Part shown: positions 47,045 through 58,151 of the stretch, piece after piece
How the letters are laid out: each line of letters begins with the position of its first letter
How positions within the stretch are numbered: position 1 is the stretch's first letter
Assembly (NCBI GenBank): GCA_007115705.1
Contig: QXEO01000143.1
Coordinates: forward strand, 3,067,874 to 3,131,873
DNA length: 64,000 bases
Direction of reading: 5' to 3'
Source of the DNA: Dactylis glomerata
Taxonomy: Eukaryota; Streptophyta; Magnoliopsida; Poales; Poaceae
Translations under genes and position numbers: made by a program
Notes under the pieces: generated by a model
Database searches by the model: none
Seen by the model: the letters and a program-made list of their open reading frames with translations, nothing else
Told to the model about the DNA's origin: nothing

Positions 47045-50000
47045 TCAATAGGTGTTTGATGGAGGGCATTAGAGACTTGGCTATATCATGAAGAATTAAG
47101 GGATCTTCATCAATATATTGTCTCAAGTCAAGTCGATTGGATTATCTTATTTATATCATATATCTAATGTTCCTCTTTGCGGTAACATGTACTCAACTTA
47201 TCTACATTGAAAGTTACTCGCCCCTTTTGCATGTGTTGGTTGTGTTCAATTACATGTGTTGGTATATGTTGTGCTACCTACTTGTTTTATTTTGATTAAT
47301 CAAGTATGTACTTGTGGGTTGCACACCATGTATGTGTGTTTGTGTTTGAGCCTATTGCATCTTCTTTTATATTATTTGGCTCTTTTGAGAGACTAGTGGA
47401 CTATCCCATTTTGGGGGAGTGATATGCTTTGGCACTTCACAATCCTAAATATGTGTGCACATGAGGAATACCACTTAGTGTTGTTATTTGAATTTATCTA
47501 GTCTCTATGTGGTATGTCATGTTCATGAAATTCAAATTCTATAATGTCCATTAATCTTCTCATATTGAATTTTATTTGCCTCTTGTGAAAATAAATGCTT
47601 TATCACATTATGGGGGAGTAATATGCTTTGTGCATACTACAAACCAATAAAATGTGTATATTTGAGGTTGTGTCACATAGTGTTGATATTGCAAATTATC
47701 TTTCTTCTATGTGACATGTTTGCTCAAACAAGTTTCAACTTTCCAAATTGTTTTATTGCTCTTGCTTTGGATCTTGTTTGTGAGATACATTCTTGGTAGG
47801 GTTTTCCTAAATCGTGGAATTCTACATCAAAATTGGAAAACCATTTACTTTAAGTTATGCTAATCATTGCTTTGTGTGATTGTTTAACTATTTGAGTCTA
47901 TCAAGAATATTTGCTTTAGCATGGTGTTTAATTCTTATCCTTTTCATATGCTTCCTGTTGTGAAGATGATCTTGAATTTATGTGTAAAATACCACCGGGA
48001 AATTAATAACTCCAAATACCTCTTGTCCTTGAACAATTGGTACTTTGTCTTGTGGTATATATATATTGATCATCTTTACATTGGCTATTGCTTTTAATTA
48101 CCTTATCTCTTGCCAAGAAATGTATTTGTTTTTTTTTCCTTTGTCTTCCTTAACTCTTGTGAGTCCATTTGATTTTGTTGAACTTTTTGTGTGTTATTTT
48201 TAATGTAGGTAGAGATGATGATCCCATTTGTGTGTATTTTGTATTCAAATGCAAAATCATAAATAATGCACTAATCTTGGGGGAGCTCTCCTATATTTTC
48301 TATAACATACTCTTGCGGCTTATTTCAATTGGTATTGGTTATTATTGGAAGACAAATCTTTTATTTTTGGTACTTAGTGTGCCATCATAAAAAGAGTGGA
48401 GAGTTTGGTTTGTTTGTTGGAACCTTGCTCTCTTTGGGAGAATGGCTATCTCTTTTCTTGATTTTGCTCTATATTCTTAAAATGAGATAAGTCATTGGGC
48501 ATGTGTCTTTTAGTGATCCTTTATGCTCATTGGCGTTTGCTTTGTTCACTTGGTGGACTTTGGAGTCAATATTGTGTTGAATTGATCCTTTGATATAATT
48601 TGGACAACTTTTGGGTTTTCACACCTTCGTGTGACTCTTTGGTCTTCTTGGTGTTTCGTCCAAATTGTATCTCCCATTGGCTCTTGAAAGTTTTTAGCAT
48701 GCATATTCACTTACTACATATTTTATGGCATGCTTTGCTTTCTTTGATCCAATATATAGGGTAAACTCCAATAAATCCTAAATTGGCTAAGATGTGCATG
48801 AAATTCAAGTTCATATCTATATGCACATATTTATGTGGAGCTTATCCTATATATTGTAGTGTCTCTAACTACTTCGGACCCAATGAGTTTGGGGACCATA
48901 TTGTACTTGAATATGTTTTAGGTACATGGGAGATATATTGGTGCTTGTCTCAATAATAAGGATGAAGCGGTGACTAATTGATAATTTGTGGCAAGCTAGG
49001 ATTATTGAAGAACTCCTATCTACTACATCCTTCCAATGATATCTCGGTAACAAGTATCTTATTCATGCATACTTTTCTAGCATCTAACCTTATGTGGGTC
49101 ATTTCATGGCATGAAAATCTTTATTTGCAATGATCTTAATGAAACCTCTTTATTGTAAATGTGAGTAATTTGAGATGAGTGTATTTTTTGGGGAACCCTT
49201 CCCAAATATGTCTATCTAGCAATTTTATTGCATTTCATTTGCTCAAGTTCCTCACATGTGCAATATTGATGAAAGTGCAAATTTAGTTCTTTCTTTTGGT
49301 ATACTTATTCATGATACTTGTTGCTTTTCTCAAAACATCCCAACTATCTTCTTTCCCTTATTGATATTTGTGATGTCTTTGACATGTTTGTGGTTGAAGC
49401 TCTTCAATATGCAATAAGATAAATTGAGCCTTTGGCCATGCTTTAAAAGCAAAAATCTCATTGGTATATTGCATGAACTTCTTTAGATATCATGTTCTAT
49501 TCTTTGTATCTATTTTATGTATATATGTTTCTTTGTGATAATTTTCTTTGTGATATTGTCTACTTAGAAACTTATACACATGAGAGATGATATATCCTTA
49601 ATTGATATCTTTCTTTTTTTCCTTATGTGTTGGGATGGAATGCTAAGCAATATCATTCATTGAGGACTATGTGGATGCTCTTTGTGCATCCTTGTACTAG
49701 TCTTATAATATGCTTTCATTCCTATCACACATTCCTTTGGTTGAGCCATTTAATATGTCGGTTCCTTACTTGTTGCTCAACCATTTCTTTGATACAAGTG
49801 TTAATAATATTGTCTTTTCTATGATCTCTTGTTAATGGTTGCTTTTAAATGATAGTGAGGGAGTGAGGATTCCATGTTGTGCAAATTGTTTTGAAATACA
49901 AAAGTCTATCTTGTGCACGTACCTTGGGGAGCTTCTTCATTTTATTTAAAGCACCATTTTGCGGTTATCATAGTATTTTGATGTCACTTGGTATCATTTT

Positions 50001-50685
50001 ATTTTGAATAATATCGAGGTAGTGATGATTCCATGTTTGTGCACCTTATACTTCAATTCAAATGGAATATGTTGTGCACAAACCTTGGGGAGCTTCTTCA
50101 TGTTATTTAGAGCATTGTTTTGGTCTTATCATAATATCTTTATTTGATTCGCTTTTGGATCTTTTGATTGCTACCTTCATTTGTTGGAAGTTTTACCATC
50201 ATGTCATCCTTTTTGTTTGCAATCTTTGATCCTTAATATAGTTTGATTTCCTCCAAATTTTCGTATTTGGATTTGTGCATGTGTTTTCACTCTTGTTGCC
50301 TTGAGGAGGAACTCTCACTATATTGGCCTTCCAAGCCTTTTCGCCCATTTTGGCAATGGATGCCAATGGGGAGAAGTTTCGACGGTTTGAAGGGAATTGG
50401 GCTTCATGCTTTGGTTTTGATCTTAAGCATTTGCCTTGCATGCTTTGCATGGTTGAGTATATATAGTGGAAACTCCACCAACAACATTGGTTGGCAATAT
50501 ATGCAATGAAATTCAAGTTCATTCACACGTGCATAGATTGTGGGGGAGTTTGCTCTATATATGATGGTTCTACTAACATCACATACTTTTGTAGTATTTG
50601 ATGTTAGTGTAACCATCTTGTTTCTTTAAATTCATTATATAAACCCTCTCAAAGAGATTGTCATCAATTACCAAAATGGGGAGAT
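47045..50685 (+). mobile_element. Non-coding internal region of element H
   Basis: About 3.6 kb, T-rich, with no recognisable gene on either strand. It takes the place of the missing pol. Phrases such as GGGGGAG(T/C)...ATGCTTTG and CCTTGGGGAGCTTCTTCAT recur several times (for example 47413, 47610, 49923, 50086), giving loose internal repetition. Ends in the polypurine tract before 50686. Confidence 0.7.
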
Positions 50686-52901
50686 TGAAAGAGCATGTGC
50701 CCTCATGTGTGGTTTTGGTAATTAATGACAATCCATATGGACTAATGTTTGCATTGAGTTATATTTATAGGACTTGTCCGTAGACAATGCTTGAACCATA
50801 TGTTGGTTTCAAGGGTGTAAGAAGATGAAGATAAAGAAGATTATTCAATGACCAAGGTGTTATTCAAGAAGTGATCCGAAGATTGATCTAAGGGAGTTGA
50901 GCCTATAGAGTGTGTCTTGAGGAATAAGATGATGGAGTGAACTATCATATGCATTCTCAAGACATCATCATTAAGAAGGAAGAAGATGAAGTGCAATGTT
51001 GATCAAGTCGAAGCGCAAGTTCAAGATAGGTCGAGCAAGCGCAATTAAGAAAGGTAGTCCAACTTGAGGTTTGTTCTTGATAGGTTTTCTCTTCTACCGG
51101 TCTCGTGTGTTAGTTTGGAGACCGGGTTGTAGGATTGGTAGCCGTACTATCAAGAGGGGCTCTCGAGTGAGTAACTTAATTGTATCGTTCGGAGAGAGCT
51201 CAAACATTTGCATACTTGGCATTATCTTTATTGGTTCTTATTTGGCTTTTATCCATGTGAGGTTCTAGAGCTTGTGGTTATTTTCATGACAATCTCTAGG
51301 TCATCAAAAACGGATTTCGTATGGAACTCTCATTGCGTTTTTGGTGTTTGGAGGTTTTACCGGTTCTTCTTTATAGCTAAGTCAAACCTTTTATCATTTG
51401 GCTTCATCCTCCTTTGTTGGACTATGATGTCTCTATGGATGAAGTTGTAGAGCTTGTTGTGGTGATTCCAACGAGCCCAAGATCATCGAAAACGGAGTCC
51501 GGATGCAAAAGTTACAGCCGTTTTCGTGTTGATGTTTTCTCCCGGGCCGGAAATTCCGGCCCCGAGGCCGGAATTTCCGGGGGGCGGAAATTCTATAATT
51601 TCCGCCCCTGCGAAATTTCGCTAAGTCCTTTTTCTCGAGCTGTGGTGCACCCTGCAGTAGGGGGGGCAGAAATTTTATAAGGGGGGCCGGAAATTCTACC
51701 CCCGGGCTGGAAATTCCGCCCCCGAGGCCGGAATTTCCGGGTTAAAAATCCTGTAACGGTCAGATTTCGTGCGGGGGCTATATAAAGCCCCTTCTTCCTC
51801 ATTTGCAGGTTGGCTCTTCCATTTTCTCTCTCCTCCATTGTTGACCTTGAAGAGCTTGCCCTTCCTCCCAATCCCTCCTATGATTCTTGCATCTTTTTGA
51901 GGGAAAAGAGAGAGGAGATCTAGATCTACATTTCCACCAATCATTATCTCCTCTATGTGAGGGGAACCTATTGGATCTAGATCTTGGAGTTCTTTGTGGA
52001 TTTCTTCCTTTGTTCTTCCTCTCATATCCCTCCATAGCATTTGTTGCTTTGGTAGGATTTGGGAGAGAAGGATTTGAGCACTTCGTGTGTTCTTGCCATT
52101 GCATTTGGTGCATCGGTTTGAGTTCTCCTCGGAGATTCGGTAGTGAAAGTTCATTGAGCTTTTTACTCTTGGGTTCTTGGAACCCTAGACGGCTTAGTGG
52201 CTTAGTGGTTACTTGGGGACCTCCAATTGAGTTGTGGAGATCTTCCCAAGCTTTGTGGTGCCTCAGTGGCAATTACTTGGGGACCTCCAATTAAGTTGTG
52301 GAGATCTTCCCAAGCTTTGTGGTGCCTCCGTGGCAATTACTTGGGGACCTCCAATCAAGTTGTGGAGATCTTCCCAAGCTTTGTGGTGCCTCAGTGGCGA
52401 TTCTTGGGAGCCTCCAATTGAGTTGTGGAGATTGCCCCAAGCTTGTACGGGTTCGGTGACCGCCCTCAAGTGTCCCATAGTGATCGGGTCTTCCATCTTG
52501 GTGGGAGGGCTCGAGGAGATTACGGTGAGCCTCCGTGGCGTTTGGGGAGCCTTGTGCCTCCACACCGCTCCAACGGAGATTAGCACTCGCAAGGGTGTGA
52601 ACTTCGGGATACATCATTGTCTCTGCGTCCCTCGGTTATTTCTATACCCGAGCTCCTTTACTTATGCAATTTACTTTGTGATAGCCTTCGTGCTTGAAGT
52701 TATATATATCTTGCTATCTCATAGTTGCTTATCTTGTCTAGCATAAGTTGTTGGTGCACATAGGTGAACCTAGTTTGTTTAGGTTTTGTATGCTTGGCAA
52801 ATTAAACGTTAGTTTTATTCCGCATTTGTCAAGCCTCTCGTAAAAGTTTTAAATCGCCTATTCACCCCCCCCCCCCTCTAGGCGACATCCTTGTACTTTC
52901 A
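50686..52901 (+). repeat. 3' LTR of element H
   Basis: 2,216 bp from TGAAAGAGCATGTGCC to ATCCTTGTACTTTCA. It retains the 246-bp segment missing from the 5' LTR: an array of inverted GGAAATTCCG / CCGGAATTTCC motifs (51548-51742) and the TATA box. The four 64-bp tandem units lie at about 52211-52460. Confidence 0.93.
51779..51786 (+). promoter_or_regulatory. TATA box in the H 3' LTR
   Basis: GGGGGCTATATAAAGCCCC is a strong plant TATA element in a GC-rich setting. The corresponding segment is deleted from the 5' LTR, so transcription of this copy from its own 5' LTR is doubtful. Confidence 0.7.
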
Positions 52902-52906
52902 GCATG

Positions 52907-53685
52907 CAAGATCATAAACAACATAGAGATAACTTAAGATAAAATTCAGTACATCAACTCAATCATAACACCAATATTCATCAGATCCCAACAAACACAA
53001 CATGTAGAATTACATAACGGTGATCTCGATCATGTAAGGCAGCTCACGAGATCTAAACATGAAGCACATGGTGGAGAAGACAACCATCTAGCTACTGCTA
53101 TGGACCCATAGTACAAGGTAGACTACTCACTCATCGCGCTGGAGGCAAGCATGGTGATGAAGAAGACCTCCGGTGGCGATTTCCCTCTCCGGCAGGGTGC
53201 CGGGAAGAGCTTCTGGACCCTCCCGATCTCGGGTCGATGACGACGGTGGATCGCGATGTGTTTTCTGGAAAAGTGATCGGGTGTTTAGGTTTTTCCCGTC
53301 GGGGGGTCCTTATAGGCGAAGGGGCGGTGTCAGAAGTGGACCAGGGGGCCCACACCATAGACCGGCGTGGGCCAGGGCCAGGTCGCGCCCCCTGGTGGTG
53401 TGGCCACCCTCTAGCTCAGCTCCGTCTCCTCTTTGGTGTTCTGGAAGCTCCGTTAAATATCTGGACTTCTGGCTTTTGTTTCATCCAATTCCGAGAATAT
53501 TTCCTGTGTAACATTTCTGAAACACAAAAACAGCAGAAAACAGGGAATTGGCACTATGGCATCTCGTTAATATGTTAGTTCCAGAAATTACATAAAAATG
53601 CCACGAAGTGTAACGAAACACTAAGCAAATGGTGTAAAAACAAGCATGGAGCATCAAAAATTATGGATACGTTGGAGACGTATCA
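52907..53685 (-). repeat. LTR G, right portion (5' end)
   Basis: On the minus strand it starts TGATACGTCTCCAACGTATCC at 53685 and continues leftward to the H insertion. It includes the leader motif CGGCACCCTGCCGG and a degraded hairpin region (about 53360-53400). It is probably D's own 5' LTR: D's gag lies on its 3' side in the same orientation, though the primer site and gag start between them are deleted. The right flank GCTTC does not match the left flank TCAAC of the combined LTR, so a simple solo LTR is not supported. Confidence 0.7.
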
Positions 53686-55211
53686 GCTTCCCATATTAAT
53701 GTTCCTAAGGGAAATGGGGATGTATATCATGAACCTTTTAGAGACACTTGCATGGAAAATGAAATTGTTATTGATGATTGCAATGAACATGCTCAAACTT
53801 CTGAAAGTACTATTTATTATAAGCATGTTAATTTTTGTGGAGTACTAAGACCTTGTGAACAGAGTCACGACAAGGAAGATTATTATATCCACCACAGGAA
53901 TGAAGAAACCCGAATGTGGCACAAGGCTCTAGATGAGTTTGGTGAAGTGGTTTGTGAGCTTTATCCTTTTATTTGTGAACTTTGCCATGAAAAGGGTCAT
54001 TTTAATTTTCAATGCTCAGGCCATAATAATGACCTTTCTCATCCAATGAGGACCGCAATTTTGTATTGTGATGACGAGATCACTCTCAATCAGCATGATG
54101 AGTTTACTTTATTTTTGGGGTGTGAAGAGTTATCTGGAAAGACTTCTTTGGTAGATATGAGTGCTCTTGATATTAATAGCATCCTTCGTGGTTGTCGTCT
54201 CTATTGTGTTAAAGATTGCCTCGCAAATACTTACATACAAAATGTTATAAAAGAGGATGCTTTACCCAAATTTGACAAGGATGATTTTTGTTTCTATCTT
54301 ATTAATAAAAAGGAGGAATCCTCCAAAGTTTCTTCTGTCATTTATGTCAGTAAACCAGATTATGTGGAGAAGCTTCCTTTCAAGCCTATCCCTCCTAAAG
54401 AAGAGAGTAAGAAGAAGAAGAGGAGGAGTAAAAAGTGAGAGGAAACGGTATCTTCCCCTAAGCATGTTGCTCCTATTATAATTTTTGACGAGTCTGAACT
54501 CGATGATGTTCTTATGCCTGTTACCTATGTTAGTGATCATGATTGGGAAAAGCACTCTAATTTTGATATTGAAAATCTTTTTGGTACCGATTCTGAAAAT
54601 TATGAGGTTAACAATTGTTGTACCATTAGTGCTATCCATGTTCCTTTCAATGATGATATGTTTACAAATGAACACACTTTCGAAGATAGCTATTCTATTG
54701 CTTATGATGATTACAATGACGAGTATAATATTTTCAGTTCACCTACTATTGAGGAGGAAACAAGGTATGATTACAATATGCCTCCTATTTTTGATGATTA
54801 TGGTGATGAGAATAGTTATTTTGGTGAATCTGCTCCTACTATGATTGTCATGTGGGGAGTATTAATTCTTTTATGCATGTGGCTCATGATAAGGATGTTT
54901 TATGTGATAGTTATGTTGTTAATTCTATTCATGATGCTACTGAAAGTTATTATGAGAGAGGGAAACATAGTTTGATGGATCTCAACAATATTAAGTTTCC
55001 CCTCCTTATGTTGCAAATCTTGAAGTTGCACTTGTTTTATCTAACCATGCTTGTTACTATGTGCCTCATTGATTTATTTTCTTACAAGATTCCTATGCAT
55101 AGGAAGTGGTTTAGATTTAAATGTGTTTCATATTTGATTTTTGATGCTCTCTCTTGCTTCAAGTTATTTTATAGCGCCTTTGCCTTAAGCTCTTTTCTGG
55201 CGCCTACATGA
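53686..55211 (+). pseudogene. Zinc-knuckle protein of element F, 5'-truncated, one stop and one frameshift
   Basis: The frame is open from the junction at 53686 (ASHINVPKGNGDVYHEPFRD), so the N-terminus was removed when the G LTR came to lie there. It has a CCHC knuckle CELCHEKGHFNFQC at 53974-54015, a lysine-rich KEESKKKKRRSKK, then TGA at 54436-54438. The same frame continues with an acidic D/E/Y/N-rich region to about 54847. A frame change leads into HVAHDKDVLCDSYVVNSIHD and YYERGKHS, ending at 55211. The pattern looks like a nucleocapsid-type gag of a grass non-autonomous element, different from the gag-protease at the same place in E. I know no function for the C-terminal part. Confidence 0.65.
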
Positions 55212-58151
55212 GCATCTTTTCAAATTACTGCGCCTAGCTAAAAGGCGTTAAAGAAAAGCACTCTTGGGAGATAACCCATTATTTTATTTTCGGTACTTTT
55301 TCCTTTATTTGAGTCTTGGAAGTTATTACTACTGTAATGACCTCTCCTCATCATTTTTATTTTGTTGTTGTGCCAAGAAGAACCTCTAATTTGAGGGAGG
55401 TAAGATTTGGGGAAGTTGCTGTCCTGAAACAGATTTCGGTGCTGCACCGTAAAAATTCATGAAACTTCTCAGAATATCCTTTTGATCTGCGATTTCTTGT
55501 GCATATGCCCTAGGTTATTTCCAAACTTTTATTATTTTTGCACTTTTCGATTTGAGCAACAGAAAACCCTCTGAAAAATCGATATTTGTCAACTATTCTG
55601 TTTTGACAGATTTCTGTCACTATTTGTGTTTGCCTCTCGATCGCTTTCTTTTTGAGTTCTTTTGATCCGAGAACTTTTTGAGAAAGTTTCTACAGTAATA
55701 GATGCTTTCATATGTGGTGTGCTTGATTTAAAATCTGAACCAAAAGAGTTGATTTATTATTATGCTTACACCAATGTTGCTAATAGAATTGTGTGAAGTT
55801 TTGTATGAAGAAAGTTTTCAAGTGTAGGGAATGGAGAGTGATGAGATGAGATGAAGAATGGACAAAACCTCAAGCTTCGATGCCCATGTCACCCCAAGAA
55901 ATATCCAAGAAGTACAATCGTGAAAGCTTGGGGATGCCCCCGAGGCACCCCTTCTTCATCGGTAAAAATCAGGTCACCTTTCAAGACACTATTTTTTATT
56001 GCTTCATATTCTATGCGTTTTTCTTGGAGTGTCTTTACTTTTGCTTTCAGTTTTATTTTGCTTTGTTTGCTATAATAAATGGTTGGATCACATCATGTTT
56101 GTTTTGGAGGGAGATATACTCTATTTTTTATTGCCAGGAACATTCTTGTTTTCACTCTTATCGTTCAACGAGTGTTCTCTTTTTCTGCTACTGCGTTTAG
56201 CTTTCGTTTTTCGCCTTGATTTTTGTTCAGATCTTGTTATATCTTTGCATCAAGGTGTATTTAGACCACTGGTCTATGTTGGTTTTCATCAAAAGAGTTG
56301 TCTCAAAAAGGTTTGAATGGAGTTGAAAAAGAGAAAAAAAAGTTTCATGCAAAAAGTGGTACAAAAAGGAGCTTGTTTAGACTGTGGCTTAGACTTTTGC
56401 ATGCCATGCTTGATGTCATTTTGATAGTATGCTTAGTATTTTTTGCTGTAGCATGACTTGTCTCAAATGACTGAGATTGCTTAATGAGCCTTTGAAAAAA
56501 TCATGCGTTGTTTTTATTATATGGAAGCATTTATTTGGTTTTCTCCTTGATGCTTTATTTGGGTTGACTTGGCGCATGCTTACAACATGTTTGACTCTTA
56601 CAAAGTCGCCATAAGCCTCTATGATCATTTGGTTCTTGACTTGTGATACCATTTTATGCTTCTTTTAATGATGTTTTGTCGCTATGCATGATTATGGCCG
56701 TTATTGCTCTCTTAGTTGGTCGTTCCCAGTCTTTTGCTAGCCTTCATTTTGTACTGAGTATGAGCTCTACTCGTGCATCCAACTCCCAAAAACCAAGTTA
56801 TTCCAATGTGGCCACCATACATACCTATTAGCAATTTGCTATCCAAAGTACATTTAACTTGCTTTTATCTATCCTTCAAATTAAACTCTTTTTGGTGTTA
56901 TGTCAAAATTAGTCAGTAAAGCTCTCACAAACCTGACGGCACACTTTACTTTTCTCGCTTTTAAAATTTTGACATTGTGGCTCTCTTATGTTGATGTTAT
57001 CCTTGCAAGTTGTAAGTTGGAAATTAGCCAAACCTTGCCGTCATGGGCAAGCTTTCAACATTGCACTTTCTCTCATTTGAGTTGATATTGTGATCTTTTG
57101 TTTATGGATACTCGCGATGTGAAATAAGTTGGGATCTTGCGAGTTCGTGGAGTTTGTATATGTGTTAGAGAAACGCCTGGGCCGCTAATCTAAGCCATGC
57201 ATCATTCATGGTGGAAATTTGCAGCATACCCATAGTGGACATTCAACAACGCATCTCACAATAAAAAACTATACCAATGGTAAATAAAAGAGATGTCAAG
57301 GTGTTCATTGCCTGTTTGTCTTATCATTTTGATGTGGGCTTGTTCCATGTCATCGGGCAAGAGGTACCCCGTTGATGGTTCTCGATGATACGTGTATTCT
57401 TACAATGACAAGAGCTTGCTTGGGACCTAAGTCGAGTAGCATGAGGTTTGGGTATTCGTACTTCACGGGACACGAGGTTTTCAACTTATGATTTGTTAAG
57501 CATATGCTTTGTAATTGTACTCGCATTAACTTTAACCATTCAAGATGCCTATGATGGGGGAAATGAGAGCTCAAACCTAGTAAGTACCATAATTTCTGAA
57601 GGTTTATAAAACTTGCAATCACTGCTTCCCTCTGCGAAGGGCCTTTCTTTTACTTTAATGTTGAGTCTCCACCTTCTACCTTTATGCACCGTCTAAGAGA
57701 GCATAGTTGTCATTCTGAATTTACTGTGCATAGTCCCAAAGTTTATCATTGATTGATTCATGATTATGGTTTTGCTTGTTCTTAAATTATTTGTATCTAG
57801 CCGCCCTCTTAAACTTGAAGGTGTCCTATGCATTTATGTTTTGCTATTCCATGAAGGACAAGCTGAAAACCACTTTGATATGTTTTTCCATATGATTTGT
57901 ACACACGTTTGACTTTCAATGTTTCATTACTCATGATCTTTCGTTTGTGTTACTTTTCATGTTATAACATGGTTGCTAAGTTTTATTGTCAAGATTATGT
58001 CTCTTGTGCCCATGTTTTAAGTTTTTTGATCCCAGCACTCAATGCTTTACTTCGTTGATCAAGATTGTGATGGTGCATGTCACCTCAAAAATTCTTCTTT
58101 TGTTATCACTTACCTACTCGAGGACGAGCAGGAGTTAAGCTTGGGGATGCT
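55212..58151 (+). mobile_element. 3' non-coding domain and polypurine tract of element F
   Basis: Homologous to the same domain of E, D and B, from the GCGTTAAAGAAAAGCACTCT block at about 55247 to the PPT AAGCTTGGGGATGCT at 58137-58151. An extra PPT-like AAGCTTGGGGATGC lies at 55924, 2,213 bp upstream of the real one. The hairpin block is near 57628. No gene is seen; hydrophobic reading frames at 55880-56316 reflect T-rich sequence. Confidence 0.75.

Larger units (their letters stand above)
42768..52901 (+). mobile_element. gag-only Copia-type non-autonomous element H
   Basis: 10,134 bp with 5' LTR 42768-44737, initiator-tRNA primer site 44740-44751, a gag-like gene with two zinc knuckles (44793-47044), about 3.6 kb without genes, a polypurine tract (CCAAAATGGGGAGAT, before 50686) and 3' LTR 50686-52901. 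TSD GCATG. There is no protease, integrase or RT, so it must be mobilised in trans. The N-terminal gag type (FDGTNYDIWK) points to Copia. Apart from one 246-bp difference, the LTRs differ at about 25 positions by eye (near 1.3%). Confidence 0.9.

Noticed and set aside
42582..53685. LTR G as a true solo LTR
   Set aside because: Its flanks TCAAC and GCTTC do not form a target duplication and the two sides belong to different elements, so a rearranged 5' LTR of D fits better.
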